A stretch of 64,000 nucleotides of DNA from Malurus cyaneus samueli (lineage: Eukaryota > Chordata > Aves > Passeriformes > Maluridae), in contig CM019217.1 in assembly GCA_009741485.1 (NCBI GenBank), positions 30,914,061-30,978,060 of the forward strand, written 5' to 3'. Position 1 is the stretch's first letter, and each line of letters starts with the position of its first letter. Both the position numbers and the translations under genes were made by a program. Positions 11,900 through 24,811 of this stretch are shown here, piece by piece. Under the pieces are notes generated by a model. That model was not told where the DNA came from and did not search any database. It saw nothing but the letters and a program-made list of their open reading frames with translations.

Positions 11900-13730
11900 A
11901 ACCCAGAATCCTTGAACACACCAGTATTGCTTAATTGCACTTACGGGTTCATTCTTAACCTGTGGGTTGTTGGTGCATGAAATGTTTATGATCCCCTTTT
12001 TGACCATTGTAGTTGGTTTGCTCTTTTTCTGTAAATTTGAATGTCTGATTTTTAGTCAAGAGTGCTGTTTCCAAGGCCATCTGTCTGGAGCCTTTAGTCC
12101 AAAAAGAAAACTGTAAATGTATTACATGTTGCAAGTAATTGTAACGTCTGCTCTTTTTTACTCCAAGCATTCTGAAAAATATGAACTGCATGCATGCACA
12201 AATTAGTAAATGCAGCAACAATTGAATATTGAGAGCTGAAATAAACAGGAAATTTTGCTCCTGTGGCCAGAGAAAAGCAAGCTGAGTTTTAGTATCCTGA
12301 AACATTTCCTATTAATGAATTGCACTTAACAGCTTTTCACTAGTTGATTTTAAGCGCCATACATAGTCAAATGATCTTTGTATTTTATTTTAATTATTAT
12401 TTTGGGTTTTGCTGTTATTTTATTGTGAATCCACTCTAACAGATTTCATATACGCATACCTAGAGTTACCATTACTTGAAGTTCTACTTCGTTTTGAAGC
12501 AGATGTTAAATTCAGTCAAATGCACATTGGATGATAGTTGTGGCAGTGGAAGAAGTTCTTGAATTGCAAAGAAATGGATTCTGAAATGGAGAAGCTGGGT
12601 TTAATAAAACGACCCTTGCTTGGGAAATAAGCAGTGGTTATTTATATAGAGATTCCTCTGAGCTGTAGCTTTTTTTCAGATAATCTAAAAAAAAATTGGG
12701 AAAGAACATTTGCTGCGTGTGATAGCAGTTCTCATCACAGAAAAGAGCAAGAAAGAGATGGAACAATTTCAGTGCAGCACACGTATCTGACACATACATT
12801 CACATCTGACACATTCTTACTAGATTCTACGGTTAAAACAATGTACCTAAATCCTAGTGATCGTGCTCCATTCTTAGCTGTACATAATTATTTTGTGTTT
12901 GGTATTGTCTATTACATAAGACACTGCAATAGCCAAGCAAATCACAGAAATTTGCATGGCATTTCTGGGGAAAACTTCTAACATTTCTGTGATTTGTCCA
13001 ATTTCTATGGTTTTTGACTTTGGGTGTCTGATATTTTCAAAAACAAAGGTTTAAAAGATGGGGAAAAAAGTAAATATTTTATAACAAAAATCCTGCTTTT
13101 AAAACTAATTTAATGACAAGTTGTCCCCCTCAAAATCCTACATTTCTCTTCAGTCTGTTAGGTTTTGACATTTCACTGACTCATACGCTTTTGGTGTTGC
13201 TCAGATCCTGTTTCCCACTCAGAAAGTTCAACTGGGTGACTTATCTACTAATTTATATGGCCTACATGAAGCTGATCTGTTCTTAGCACACCTTTAAAAT
13301 GAGCTTGTGTTTCTTTAGTATAAAGAAAAATTTTACATATTTCTGTTCATGATAGATTTAAGACTGGGACCCCTTTCATTGGAAAAACCCTTCAATTACT
13401 TGTTTTAAATAAGATTTTTCTGCCATCATCTGCAAGATTATCATGGCTTTTTGGTTTTTATTAATTTTTATTTTAGAATCTAGGAATCCAACATATTAGA
13501 ATTAACAAGAAAAAATTTAATGTTTACACTACTAGTTCTTCTATTCTGAGCTTTGACTTTGCGTTTCTACCAGTATGGACTTATGTTTGATATCAAAATG
13601 GCTTTAGCATCTATAATTCCACACAGAATAGAAAATACATCTGAGAATATAAAGCAGTCTATCTTTCTATTGAATTTTGTTCACTGACCTAATAAAAAGC
13701 ATCGTCAGATCTCGAATAAAATCTAAGATG

Positions 13731-13772
13731 TCTCTGTCTCTGTCTATATATACAGATAGATATATATTTATA
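13731..13772. repeat. Compound (TCTCTG)n / (TA)n simple repeat
   Basis: TCTCTG-type units run directly into TATATA and AGATAGATA-type dinucleotide and tetranucleotide repeats. Confidence 0.85.
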
Positions 13773-14007
13773 GTTCCAAATAAGTAAAACCAGGGGGACA
13801 TTGTGATGTATTCATTCAAGCTGGCAGTAATAAGTGAACTGGGAGCAGAGAGAGATTGTTAAATATACTTTGGGAGACATTTTGTTGAAGGAGATAAGAA
13901 TCATTAGGAAAAAGGGAAGCTGGGGACAGTCTCTTTTACAACCAAGTAGTATGGAACTAAAAAATAGGTGATGGCTGTCAGGTTGATAGTTCTATGGGGA
14001 TTTTTGG

Positions 14008-14032
14008 TATATATTTATACATATATATATGT
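14008..14032. repeat. (TA)n-rich simple repeat
   Basis: Imperfect TATATA repeat with ACAT interruptions. Confidence 0.8.
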
Positions 14033-14364
14033 AGTGTTCTTCTTAGAGATCTAGATAGAATAAGGTTTGATACTGTAAAGGAATGAACCTTTGAGCAAAA
14101 CTACAGGGAAAACTGTAAATAGCAATAAAGCAGTAAAATACCACGACAAGACTGAGAGCAACATTGCTCAGTTCTTTTATTCTTCTGCTGATTTTCAATA
14201 TCCAGCTGAGTGTGATGGATTCTTAGCTGGGGACTGAAGTTTACACATACTACCAAAATAACACAGATCATCGGAGTCAGTGAGCATTTACACCCTATTT
14301 CCATCTGAGTGTACCTTGATAACACAACTGAGATGGAAGAACACTACAACAGAATGTCCCTCTT

Positions 14365-14391
14365 CTGGGATTCCTGGGATTCCTGGGATTC
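14365..14391. repeat. Three perfect copies of a 9-mer
   Basis: CTGGGATTC repeated three times head to tail with no mismatch. It sits about 50 bases before an LTR-end fragment; no connection is evident. Confidence 0.95.
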
Positions 14392-14437
14392 ACACTCACA
14401 TTGAAAAGAAGCTTTTCTTGTGAATGTTCAGAGGTGC

Positions 14438-14512
14438 TGTGGCAGAAGAAACTTGGTCTTGAGCCAGATGCTTTCCCTCTTGGCTTCTATGGACAGAGGG
14501 GAGAAAATATAA
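14438..14512 (-). mobile_element. Endogenous retrovirus LTR, 3'-end fragment
   Basis: Begins TGTGGCAG on the plus strand (CA end on the minus strand) and reaches GGACAGAGGGGAGAAAATAT, which matches the same terminal LTR block as the fragment at 121-240 (there GGGGAGAGAAAATA). Between the ends are an ACTTGGTCTTGAGCCAGATGC segment comparable with the sub-terminal part of that LTR family and a short apparent deletion. The fragment is 75 bases and diverged, so the call is moderate. Confidence 0.5.
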
Positions 14513-14596
14513 CGCCAGAAACATTAATGAAATGAGGAAGGAACGTAGATTTTTCTGCCTTGACATTTCATTTCATTCCTGTGATATATCAGAAAG

Positions 14597-14650
14597 AAAA
14601 AAAAAAAAAACAAAACAGTGCTCCATAGACTTTTTTTTTTTTTTTTTTTT
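14597..14650. repeat. Inverted A14 / T20 homopolymer pair
   Basis: A run of 14 A (14597-14610) is followed 20 bases later by a run of 20 T (14631-14650), so the two can pair as a hairpin stem. There is no sign of a gene between them. Confidence 0.9.
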
Positions 14651-15384
14651 GCAAATGAGCAAGGATTTGAGTTAGAAACAGGCATCACTGCTCACAATAA
14701 TTATGCCCTATGCCACTCATTAACACCTGATTTTTTCAGGTCGAGAGGTCATGAGTCAATTTGTCTCCCATAGGCTACAGCGGTCCAGGAGTCTGCAGTG
14801 ACTTTCTGCAATAGTGAAGATCAGAGAGTCATTGAAGCATCTCTCAATTCAGACTGCTTACTTTTTTGAATACAGTATTTTTGGAAAGGGTCTTAATTTT
14901 TATATTATCTGAATCCCATATTTTGTTGAAAATAGTATTCAATAACAGATTAATCATGAAACAAATCAATTAATAATTTTGCATTTCATGTCATGCAATA
15001 GGAACCTTCATGACACACTCTGATCTCTTCTGCTTATATCCCAACTGAATGCATGGGGAGCAGTATATAAATCAAAGAAAACCAAACAGATTTTAAGATT
15101 TAGTTTTCTATATGAAGATACTGGTGATGTTTCAGCTTTTAGTTACTTAAAGTTTCTGCTGCTTTTCTGGCTAGATTTCTTATCTTTTTTTTGAATAGCA
15201 GTCTGTTAGATAAGAAGAAATCTAGGCTATGTATCTGTTCTTATTTAGGTTAATACCATTTAAAGGGACTTCCACATTTTGATTACAGCCAACAAATTGA
15301 CAATAACTGGATCTTTTTTAAATCAAAATAGCTCCATTTTAGTCATTACAGTAGCATTGACTATTCCCTGCAGTAGCAGCATGG
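14651..15384. other. Non-coding DNA, nothing recognised
   Basis: AT-rich with no open frame of note and no repeat I recognise. Confidence 0.65.
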
Positions 15385-15838
15385 AATCATAGCATCACAG
15401 AATCATTTAGGTTGGAAAAGGCCTCTAAGATCATTGAGGCTAACCATTAACTTAACACTGCCATCTTCACCACTAAACCATATCCCCAAGGGTTCATTCC
15501 ACACATTTTTGAATATTTACAGGGATGGTTATCCCACCACTTCCCCGGGACTCTTGTTCCAATGCCTGACCACCCTTTCAGTCAATAAATTTTCCTGAAT
15601 ACATAACCTAAACCTTCCTGGTCACAACTTGAGGCCATTTCCTGTAGTCTGTAGTCTTGTTACATGAGAAAAGAGAATGGTACCCAGGCCTCTGCAAGCG
15701 CCTTTCAGGCAATTGTAGAGAATGATAAGGTCCCCTCTGAGCCTTTTTTTCTTCAGGTTGAGCTCCCCCAGCTCCCTCAGCCACTCCTTGTAATAACTGC
15801 TCTCTAGTCCTGTCACTATCTTCTTGCTCTTGGTCTTA
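15385..15838 (-). mobile_element. CR1 LINE, 5'-truncated 3' end
   Basis: The left edge reads ATCATAGCATCACAGAATCA, the reverse complement of the CR1 3'-terminal TGATTCTGTGAT-type repeat. It is followed by GGTTGGAAAAGGCCTCTAAG and ATCATTGAGGCTAACCATTA blocks. Further in come the GTTCCAATGCCTGACCACCC, ACAACTTGAGGCCATTTCCT, GATAAGGTCCCCTCTGAGCC and AGCTCCCCCAGCTCCCTCAG blocks typical of the CR1 3' region. The resemblance fades at about 15838, so roughly 450 bases remain and no reverse transcriptase is included. Such 5'-truncated copies are the usual product of CR1 retrotransposition in birds. The open frame at 15622-15816 (minus) lies wholly inside it and is not a gene. The copy's details differ from the CR1s at 34049 and 45574, suggesting another subfamily. 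Confidence 0.93.
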
Positions 15839-17977
15839 AATATTGCCTAAACTCTGTTACAATATGCAATTATTCCCTAATTCCTTAGCAATGATTTGCC
15901 TAGGCCTCTCATGCATAGGCACAAAAAATTTTCACATATGCATGCATAAAAAAACTTACAGCTTAGGGCTGGAGTGAATCAACTGAAATTTTAAAAGGAA
16001 CCCAGAGCATACACATTTACAGAAGTCCTCCCAGAAGTGTTGAATGCATGCACATTAGAAGACTTTTGACCAAATCTGACACAACAATGTTAATGGAAGG
16101 TATCATCAATTCTTCGAGGTGCTGACACAATGTGGTCTCGTGCGCATATTGGGTGATGTTTTCCAAGTCTGATTACATATCTGTAGGAGGGCCTCAAATG
16201 ATGTCTCTTGTAATGAGATGTGTCTCTAAGAATATCTTCAAGTGTAGAAGGTTTTCCTCAGGTAAATGCTCATTTTTCCTTCAAAAGAAGTTCTTATCTA
16301 GGTGAAGTCTTAAGAATTTGCTGAAAAAAAGATTAACAGACATACCTCAAAAATATGACTGAGGAATTGCATGTAATTTTTATGATGCATAATGAATAAG
16401 AAAGACAGAAAAACAACAGTACACGCAAATTTAATCTTCCATGCATGGCTCTGGGTTCTCAAGTCCAACGATTTATTTGCAATTCCTGCTAGGTTGATGC
16501 ATTGCTATTACATTATTTTTGCTAAAATATGTGGTTTATAATGCTGTTACTGATATCTCCCTTTTTGCATTCAGCAGAAGGGATGTGCTTGCTCAGAGCT
16601 TCATTGGCATTGGGCATATTATGTAAGTCACTTGGGAAGTATTTCATGCACTCATTACACTTTATCAGCACGAGAGGAAGCACAGAGAATCAAAACAAAA
16701 GATTTCACACAGAGCAATAGAAAACAAGATGTGCTCTGTAGAATATTCATGAAAGGCTTGCGGTATAGCTGAGAGGTATCTGAAGATGGAAGATATTGTG
16801 ATAGCATACACATTTCTCAGTCTTTAAAATTGCATAAGCCCTCAGGTACAATTATTCATAGCCTTGCACAGCCTCATTCAGTAGTCTTGAAGCATTAAAC
16901 GCTTGTTTATAAAAGACAGAATTCCCTGGGCTTCATTGATTGTTCTTCTGATGCCTTGAAGACAGTGCTAACCATTTAGATTAGTAATACTTGGAACTCT
17001 GTACAAGACAGCTGCATATTTTCTATGACACACAGCTGTAGGAAACAAAATATCATTGATGAAAACAAGTTAGAAGAACAAAGAGTTTATTGTAGCCCAC
17101 ATGATGGCTTCAGCTTTGATTCAGCAATGTTTGAGACACAGGAGAACAATTTTATGAGCTTGAGCAGAGCCAAAGTGCAATGGTGGAAATTGGTGTAGGA
17201 GTCTTTTATGTGTCTTGTTTCATTGACATCAAAAGTAGCTAAAAATGAAAAAAAAGAAAGGAGAGGGTTATAATAAAAATGCACATGTTAATATTCACTT
17301 ACTAAATTCTGCTTAAAGTCTTGTAATCTCAAAGCTAATTTAATCCAATTGCCTTTTAGCTACAGTGTCTTGCTCCAGCTTCCAAATATAATGACTTTTT
17401 AATATAACTTGCACTGTTTTGTATCCAAAGTTGGATTTAGTCATGCAATTTACTCAATCAGAACCAACATATTTTGTAATTAAGCCTCACACCTGCTCGA
17501 TCTCTCTATTAATATATTAATAAGTCTCTCTTAAGCCTAGAGGAAAGGGAATTTTAGAGAAGATGCAACTCTAAACTGCAATTACATTGTGTAAAGCATA
17601 GTATAGTTGTGCCATACTACTGCATTCCATTATTTTGGTATTTCATCATAGGCTGTTTATTTTATTACTTGTGTGGTGTTCTACTATCAAAGCCAAAATT
17701 AAAGATTAAAGGTTGAGTATATGTAGAATATAGACACAAAAAAATTACATAAGACTGAAGAACACATTGTAAAAAAAGTGAAGTACAGCAAAGCAGAAAA
17801 TGATACTTTTGTCACTGGTTATTAAATAAGCAACTCTAATATGTACATTATAAGATTTTTGTATAATTAGTGGTAATTTTCTATAGACACTGTTTATGGA
17901 AACAAAATGGAGGGAGTTTTTGGACATTGAGAGAGTGAGAATTTAGTTTAAAATATTAAGTAGTAGCTTAAAATTAT

Positions 17978-18001
17978 TTTTTTTCTTTTTTTTTTTTTTT
18001 T
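17978..18001. repeat. T-rich tract
   Basis: T runs separated by a single C, with 16 consecutive T at 17986-18001. Confidence 0.85.
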
Positions 18002-18424
18002 CTTAGCTCATTTTAGATACCATTCTCTTCCTGCTGGACAAGGGGTTGCAGAAAGGCCTAATCTAAAAATTTCTTCATAATTGACAACATTCTCACACTT
18101 CTTTATCACCCATATAAAATGTTATGCATTACAATGGCTGATTCTCAACCACAGCTCTGCACATTGGTGTAAACTTCCTATTTTTCAACTCCATGGGTTG
18201 TTTTACAGACCAGGATAGTTTTTGGTTTTTTTGACAGCCAAAAAATTCATGCAATGTTGTAGGAAATATTTGTAAATTCAGTCAACCAGTTAAACACAAA
18301 GCAATTGTAGAAGGACTTTGTCCAATTTTAAAAAAAAATTTGCAAAGATTCGTGTATACTTTTGTACACAAGTCATTGTGTCATTTTTCCTGCTTGATTG
18401 CTGGTTGCTCTTATTTTAGCCTCA

Positions 18425-18451
18425 TTTTTTTTCTTTTTTTTTTTTTTTTTT
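18425..18451. repeat. T-rich tract
   Basis: T8, C, then T18. It gives the Lys-rich ends of minus-strand open frames near 18373-18648. Confidence 0.88.
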
Positions 18452-21400
18452 GAAATGTGGGCTTGGAATAGGGGAGAATACGCACGTTTTCTGCATATTT
18501 GATAAGTCTGCTGGAACCTGTGGAAGACCAAGTTCTCATAATTTCTAAACTTTCCATTAATGAGACAAAAGTGGATTCCAAGCAGAGTATCACTCGAAAT
18601 CAGAACAGAAAGCACCCCACATACCTTCTCTTTGAAAACCACAGGCAAAAATATGCTTTTAGGTGGAATTAGGATCTATTTAAAACTTGAAACCTAGTTT
18701 GTGGTTGAATGTACTCATCTCTAAATGCCTGTGTGGTAAATGCCTCCTAGTAAAAATTGCTGTGTGGCTTATACTGTAACTTGATATTGAACTGGGTTAT
18801 GAGAAATTTTCTATAGTTCTGCTTTATATCTGAGAAAGAAAATACATCTCTAATGATACTGAGATACTATCACAACCCTTTAGCATTGATCCACTTCATC
18901 TGTGTCCCTTTCAGCAGGAAGAGAGAACTGGAAAAATATTTTAGAGAATTTCATGCACAAATAAGCACTGCAGAAATTACATAATGAGAGAAAAGAGGAG
19001 AAAAAAGAACTCAGAAAGTCAGGTTTAGTAAAAATGTAAATCAAAATGTAAAATCAAAATTTTGTGTTCTGGATTTATCTCATATTTATGCAGGAATTGG
19101 GTTAAAAGAAAATCATGAGGAAGGATAAAAAGCTATAGTACAGATATAAGGAGGGAAGGAAAGGATTAAAATGATTACAGGGAGACAGAAGGGGTTGTTT
19201 ACTGGGGGGAAACTAGGTGGGAGACTAAGGAAGAGAGACCAAAAAGAATAGCCTCTACACAAATTAAAGAGACCAGGTGTCCTGATGTGTCCTAGGACAG
19301 TTGTCCAGCAGTTCCCTCTATTCCCCCAATTGCCTCCCACTTTCGGCTTTCTTTCAGACATGGAGGGAAGCCTGACTACCTTGATGGTTTCACCCTTGAA
19401 ATGTATCCCTTCCTCCGCATAAATTAATGGGAAGGTAAGCAAACAAAATTTGATATCCCAGAAAAATATCCGTGTCTTTCCCATGCTAAATCTAAAAATG
19501 GAAAGGTCAATTCAAGTTTTCTCTACTCCTGTCAGAGTGTGTATATTCACTTGCACTGCCTAAATATTTTTTTCTTAGAAAAAGAAACTCTTTTCATATA
19601 ATGTGAAATTAAAAAGAAAAAGATCCTTCAGGAAACTGAAATTTACTCTTCAAGACTAAGATTCCTTTCACTTATACAAGACATGCTCTTTTAATTGTAA
19701 TATCTTTTGTTGAGAGGAGAGGGGTCAAAATAGAGGATTTGGTGAGGAATAAATAGTTTTGCTCAAAGTGCCCTTGCAGCTGGGAATGCTAAGAATGTCA
19801 GTATTGGAAAAAACTCCATTTACTATGCCTAGTGCTGTTCATCCTCTGCCTGTTTTGAGAAGTAGAATTCCTGTGTAGAGATAACACACTCTCGCAGACG
19901 TGCTCGAGCCTCCTGCTGGGAGACAGAGAGATTATAAAAGCACAGCCTTGTGACAAATCTGCGATTGATATATTGGGTTGGCAGTGATAGGAAGAAACAA
20001 GGCCAAGGAAACCTGTGCCCCATGTCTCTGCCACCCAGCACTGTTAGCAGGGTAATGAAATAAATCTACTCTGCATTTCAGCTGTGCCTTGGTGGTTGCC
20101 CTGGTTACCTGTTTGTGTCATTACTTGTAGGTGTCAATTCACACACCTATGTTTCTAAAATCTGGACTCGAGGGAAAACAACCGGTGTGAGAATGACTTT
20201 GTAAGAGTGGAAAAATGTTCATTTCATTTTAGCATCAAATATGAGTATATTTTAAAATTATTTTTCTTAAAAATGGGTCCTTTAGGAGACAGAACAAACA
20301 ATGTAAATGGGAATTTATAACAAAAGTTACTACACCTGTAAATGCTTATTCATTACATATGGAGCTTGCAAATATACAACCAATTGTCAGATGCAGAAGT
20401 GAAAATTCAATTACCTTGGATATTTGCCCTGTATCCAGTTTACCTATGGTATAGACTGTACCTTTTCTCCATGACCTTGAAATATCACTGTTTTTGTAAT
20501 TGAAAATTAAAATTCACAGCTAGGAAATGCTCTTGTCATTTAGGCATCTACCACACAAGATTGTTTTTCAGAAGAAAAAAAGATTAATAATGTAAGACTA
20601 CTGCTATCCCTCAGTATAAAAGTTTGTCAACCTTTGCGCAGAAAGGATTTTATAATCAGGTTTTTGCTGTTTTTATAGTTTTTCCCTTAAAAGGAAATGA
20701 TCATAATAAGAGAAAAGAAGAATCAAGGCAATGTAATAAATAAAATCTACAAGGCTTTTATTTTATTTATGGCTTGCTAATGCCATGTTTTGATTTAAAA
20801 TATTTAATGAGCTAATGTTATGTTGGTAACACAAACTATGAAATTTGTTAGTGTTTGTGAATAATAAAATACGCCATGGAATGGTTGTTCCCAAATGGTG
20901 ATCATCAGGTCTCTACCAGCGAGACATAGTTACAACCCAAAATCATGTCTCCTTATAGTATTATGGTTCAAAGGCTTAATGATTAGAATGCATTTGGTCC
21001 CCCAAAAATGTTCATGATAGTTGTGACTAAAGGGTTTGTATAATTGAGTATAGAATGAATTAATTACTTTACAGCTTCTAATGTGTATCAGAACTGCAAC
21101 AACACCCCACTTTCACGTTGTTTTCAAATATGGTCTCCAATTTTTAAAATTTTCCTTCCAAAAAAAGGACCTCAAAGTCTGAAATCTGATTAAGACTTTT
21201 CTAGCAAACTGTATTGATTGACCTTCATCAAAATAGAGTGACATTAAGTATATTTTGTATGTCAAACAATCTAACTGTCTAATCTAATAGGATCGCATGT
21301 GCCAATTTGTACAAGATATAGGTACAATAAAAATGAGGCTTAGGAATCAGAAGGTTGTCAATATAATTTATAATATTATTGAATTCCAGTTTGCCAAGCT

Positions 21401-23452
21401 CCTAAAAATATCATAAAGTTATAGACTAATAAACTGAGGATGATACATGGGATCCCATAGATCTTTACTTTGAAAGAGAAAAAAAAGAAGAGTTGCATGC
21501 ATATTCTTTAGATAAGGTGTTTTTCCCAGAAACTGCATGCCTTACTTTGACTGCTTGTTACCAGTCAGAGAACATTAGACCAGCAACATTAACTTCTTTG
21601 CTTAATGTCTCTTTATTTTAGACAGTCCTTGTTTAAATTGTTTACTTGTCTTCAGGGTTGAGGTATTTTTTAGAGTTTCATCATGAAGCCAATTAAAAAA
21701 CAGCCTTAAGTGACCTATGTGTTCACAATAACTGGTGATATAGGTTTGGAAGTAAAATGTTTAACCTCTGTATTTGGCAAATTATGCATTTTCTATGTTC
21801 TTTCCTTGAGCTGTGAACAGGGGAAATCTGATGGTGTTTTCTAATAGTGAAACTTTTGAGAGATAACAGTGGTTTCACTGCTGTATGTCACTGCTGTGGT
21901 TATAATGTAGTGAATATAAAAAACTGAGGAAATCAATGTTTCATCATGAGATCCACGATGTTGATGAAGGCAAAGATGATGCCATTTTTCTCTGGGCAGA
22001 AGGTATCAGATAGGCCAGGAAAGACTGGAATACGAGCAGGTGTTTTCTGATGTGTTTTCTTGAATTGCTGTAAGGCTATGAAAATGCACAGGGAAATAAA
22101 GCCTCAGATCAATGCCAAGCTGTATCACTTAGTGGACCAAAGCAAAAATGTTTTCAGAGATCAAACCTAGGTACCTTGCTGATCTCAGATAGAAAAAGCA
22201 CAGATTCCAGAAAATGTGCTTTCTCCATCATCTTCTTAGAGACTTGAGTTTCAAAAAGTAATTTGATAGCTTCAGCCTGGACAAGTAATTTGTTTTGCTG
22301 AAGGCATTTATGAGGGTGATGCAAAGGCTCTGTTTCAGAAACTTGCCACCTTACTTTCTTTAGAACTCAGACTGTGTAGACAGCCCATCATTGGGTTTTG
22401 CTGCTGTAACTGGTAAGATTCAGGTAGGAGGGGGACAACTTTCTAAAATAAACACGCAGTTTTAACCGCATCCATGTGCAATTTAGATGAGATTTTCACT
22501 TTCTTGAATCACGCTTCAAATTTTGCTCCCAGATAGAAGGTATACTCTGTCAAAGACTGTGGAGAAATTGTCAGGTGATGTCAGACTTTTATTATTGCAA
22601 TACTTTCCTCATTTTTTTTCATCTCAGATATAATTCTCATTTTAAAATACATGCTGTTTTCAAATGTAAGAATCCATATGCCGTAAAGACTCCTCCTATT
22701 GCATTTTTGTTTTCTGACCATGCTGCCATATAGAAGTAGCTATTGTAGCACAATTTCTGATCTAGAAACAGACTGTGAACTTTCAATACACATGGAGATT
22801 CCAGTGAGAATCCTTTTAAGACTTTCAGTGTTGAAGTTATTATTTCACACCAGAAATTGGATTAAAGTTAAAAAATAAATTACTAGGCACTCCTGAAAGG
22901 AATCAGAAAATTTGTGAAGGGCTTGTACCAACCTGTAGGAATCAGTAACACGAACAAAACAGTTTTCTGTGATTTTTCAGCCTCACAGACTAGAGAGATT
23001 ATTCCTCACTGTTGAGTAGGAGGAATTTCAGAGAACATCTGAAGAAGATTTGTGTCTTACCAGTTTTCTAATGAAAATGAATGAGAAACTTGCAAGTCTT
23101 CACAAACTTCTCTTGAGTCTCTGCCAGTTTTCGGAACACAGCACTATAGTAATTGCACTGAACACAGAGATTGATGTCAGGATTAAAGGTTATAAGCTAT
23201 GAGGGCAGGCTGAGAGTTTAGATCCATAAAGTCTGAGAAAGCAGGCTGTTGAAATGCTGTATTGAATGCTAACCTGGAGCTTCAGAAGGGGGACTAGATT
23301 TTTTTTTCCTGCATAGCTGTGCTAATTGGACAAGTGGGTGTGAATAGCTATTATAGGCAAAGCAATTTAGGATAGGTACCAGAAATAATTTTTCCATACA
23401 GATAACCTGTAGGAATGGACTGTTAAAAAGATGAAGAAAAAATAGAATCATT

Positions 23453-23476
23453 AAAAAAAAAAAAAAAAAAAAAAAA
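23453..23476. repeat. Poly(A) run, 24 bases
   Basis: Uninterrupted A24 in an A-rich context (AAAGATGAAGAAAAAATAG just before it). Confidence 0.92.
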
Positions 23477-24725
23477 CAGCCAAAAAACCCAATGCACACA
23501 GAAAACTGATGTCAGACAGAACTGGACTATTGCTTATTCATTAGCTGTGGATGTGGGGCCAATTGTTAGTCTAAGCCAAGTTGGACGTACATTGCTTTAG
23601 CAGAATTTTAAGAAGAATGAAACCTGTTCTGACTATCTGGGGATTTATCCCACATGGGAGAAATCTCTGAGCAGTGTAAAGCTGTCATTGCAGCATCTTA
23701 GCGAAGGAAAAGCTTATTAGAAATGTGCTGGGGCAGGAAGGACTATACTTGGAGCATACCATGCTTCAGTCATCCCTGCCAATGTAATTGCCTCTAAGGG
23801 GTTCTACCATCTGGTGCAAGTTACAGAAAGCCTGAGGCTATTTTAACTTGTACTGCGACTTAACCTATGAACAGGAGAGTGCTTAAATGGCTTTAGGCCA
23901 ATTTCACCTTCTTTTCTGCATTAAGCGGGGTATTTCCATAATTATAAAGCCTACTTAAAATCCATTGAAGTTCAATTAGCTAATATGGAATTGATTCTTA
24001 CTTCAGGTGGGAAATAGATCTTGGAACCAAATGAACTTCTGTGTTCCCTGTTTTTCATGCAAATACTCCTAATAAGAAGAAAAACAGGCAAATGTCAAAT
24101 GCACAAGCAAAATGTTCTCAGAACAGATTTTTTTTTCAGAGTGTTTCCATTTAGTCAATTAGAAAGTCTAACTTGCTGAAACACATCCAAGAGAAATAAC
24201 GAAAATACCTAAATAAATAAAAGGTGCACATATGCAATTCAATAGGAATGATGTATGGATACAGACCTGTCATCACTCCCTCACTACGTAATTTTACCTA
24301 TTCCACACCTGTGGTATATAGTAGCAGTGAAAGAGATAGCCAGGTTTAATATTACAGCTGTATATATTTGTGTCCTTTGGAACTCTTTTTTGGAATTGCA
24401 TTTGTTACTCTTCAATCAATGTTCTTACAAATCTCTAATGTTAAATTATCATGACAATATATTTCACTTCTTTCATTTTTTACTTTCAATATAAAGAGTC
24501 ACTGTAGACTTGCACATCTTACCTAAAGTCAGAGACATTGACCAAAGCTAATACAACTACAGTTCATAACTATAATAATATTTGTGTCTTTTGCAATTAT
24601 AAGTAAACCTTTATAATTTTCTTGCATTTAATGTATGAAGAGATCATTAAAACAGGGGAATGATTTTGACTTATTACTTCTGAGGTGGATTTGTGCTTTC
24701 TTATTTCAGTCATATGATGCTCCTG

Positions 24726-24811
24726 AGACATGGGATTTTTTGTGGGTGTCTTTCTTTTGGTTGTTTTGTTTTGAGGTTGTTTGGGTGGGTTGTTGTTTTT
24801 TTTTTTTTTTG
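24726..24811. repeat. G/T-rich low-complexity tract
   Basis: Plus strand made almost only of G and T with TTTTGTTTTG and GGTTGTTTGGG motifs, ending in T15 (24796-24810). Confidence 0.85.

Larger units (their letters stand above)
7257..14364. other. AT-rich non-coding DNA, no gene seen
   Basis: Frames of up to about 116 codons occur here (for example 10249-10569 plus, 11955-12305 minus, 12634-12981 plus). None shows a recognisable domain, signal or splice context. Simple repeats inside the stretch are listed separately. Confidence 0.65.
15839..23452. other. AT-rich non-coding DNA, no gene seen
   Basis: Scattered open frames up to 123 codons (19113-19484 minus) without recognisable features. 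Two T-rich tracts inside are listed separately. No CR1 or LTR motif noticed. Confidence 0.6.

Noticed and set aside
19113..19484. 123-codon minus-strand open frame
   Set aside because: No domain, signal or splice context recognised; this length is expected by chance somewhere in 64 kb.
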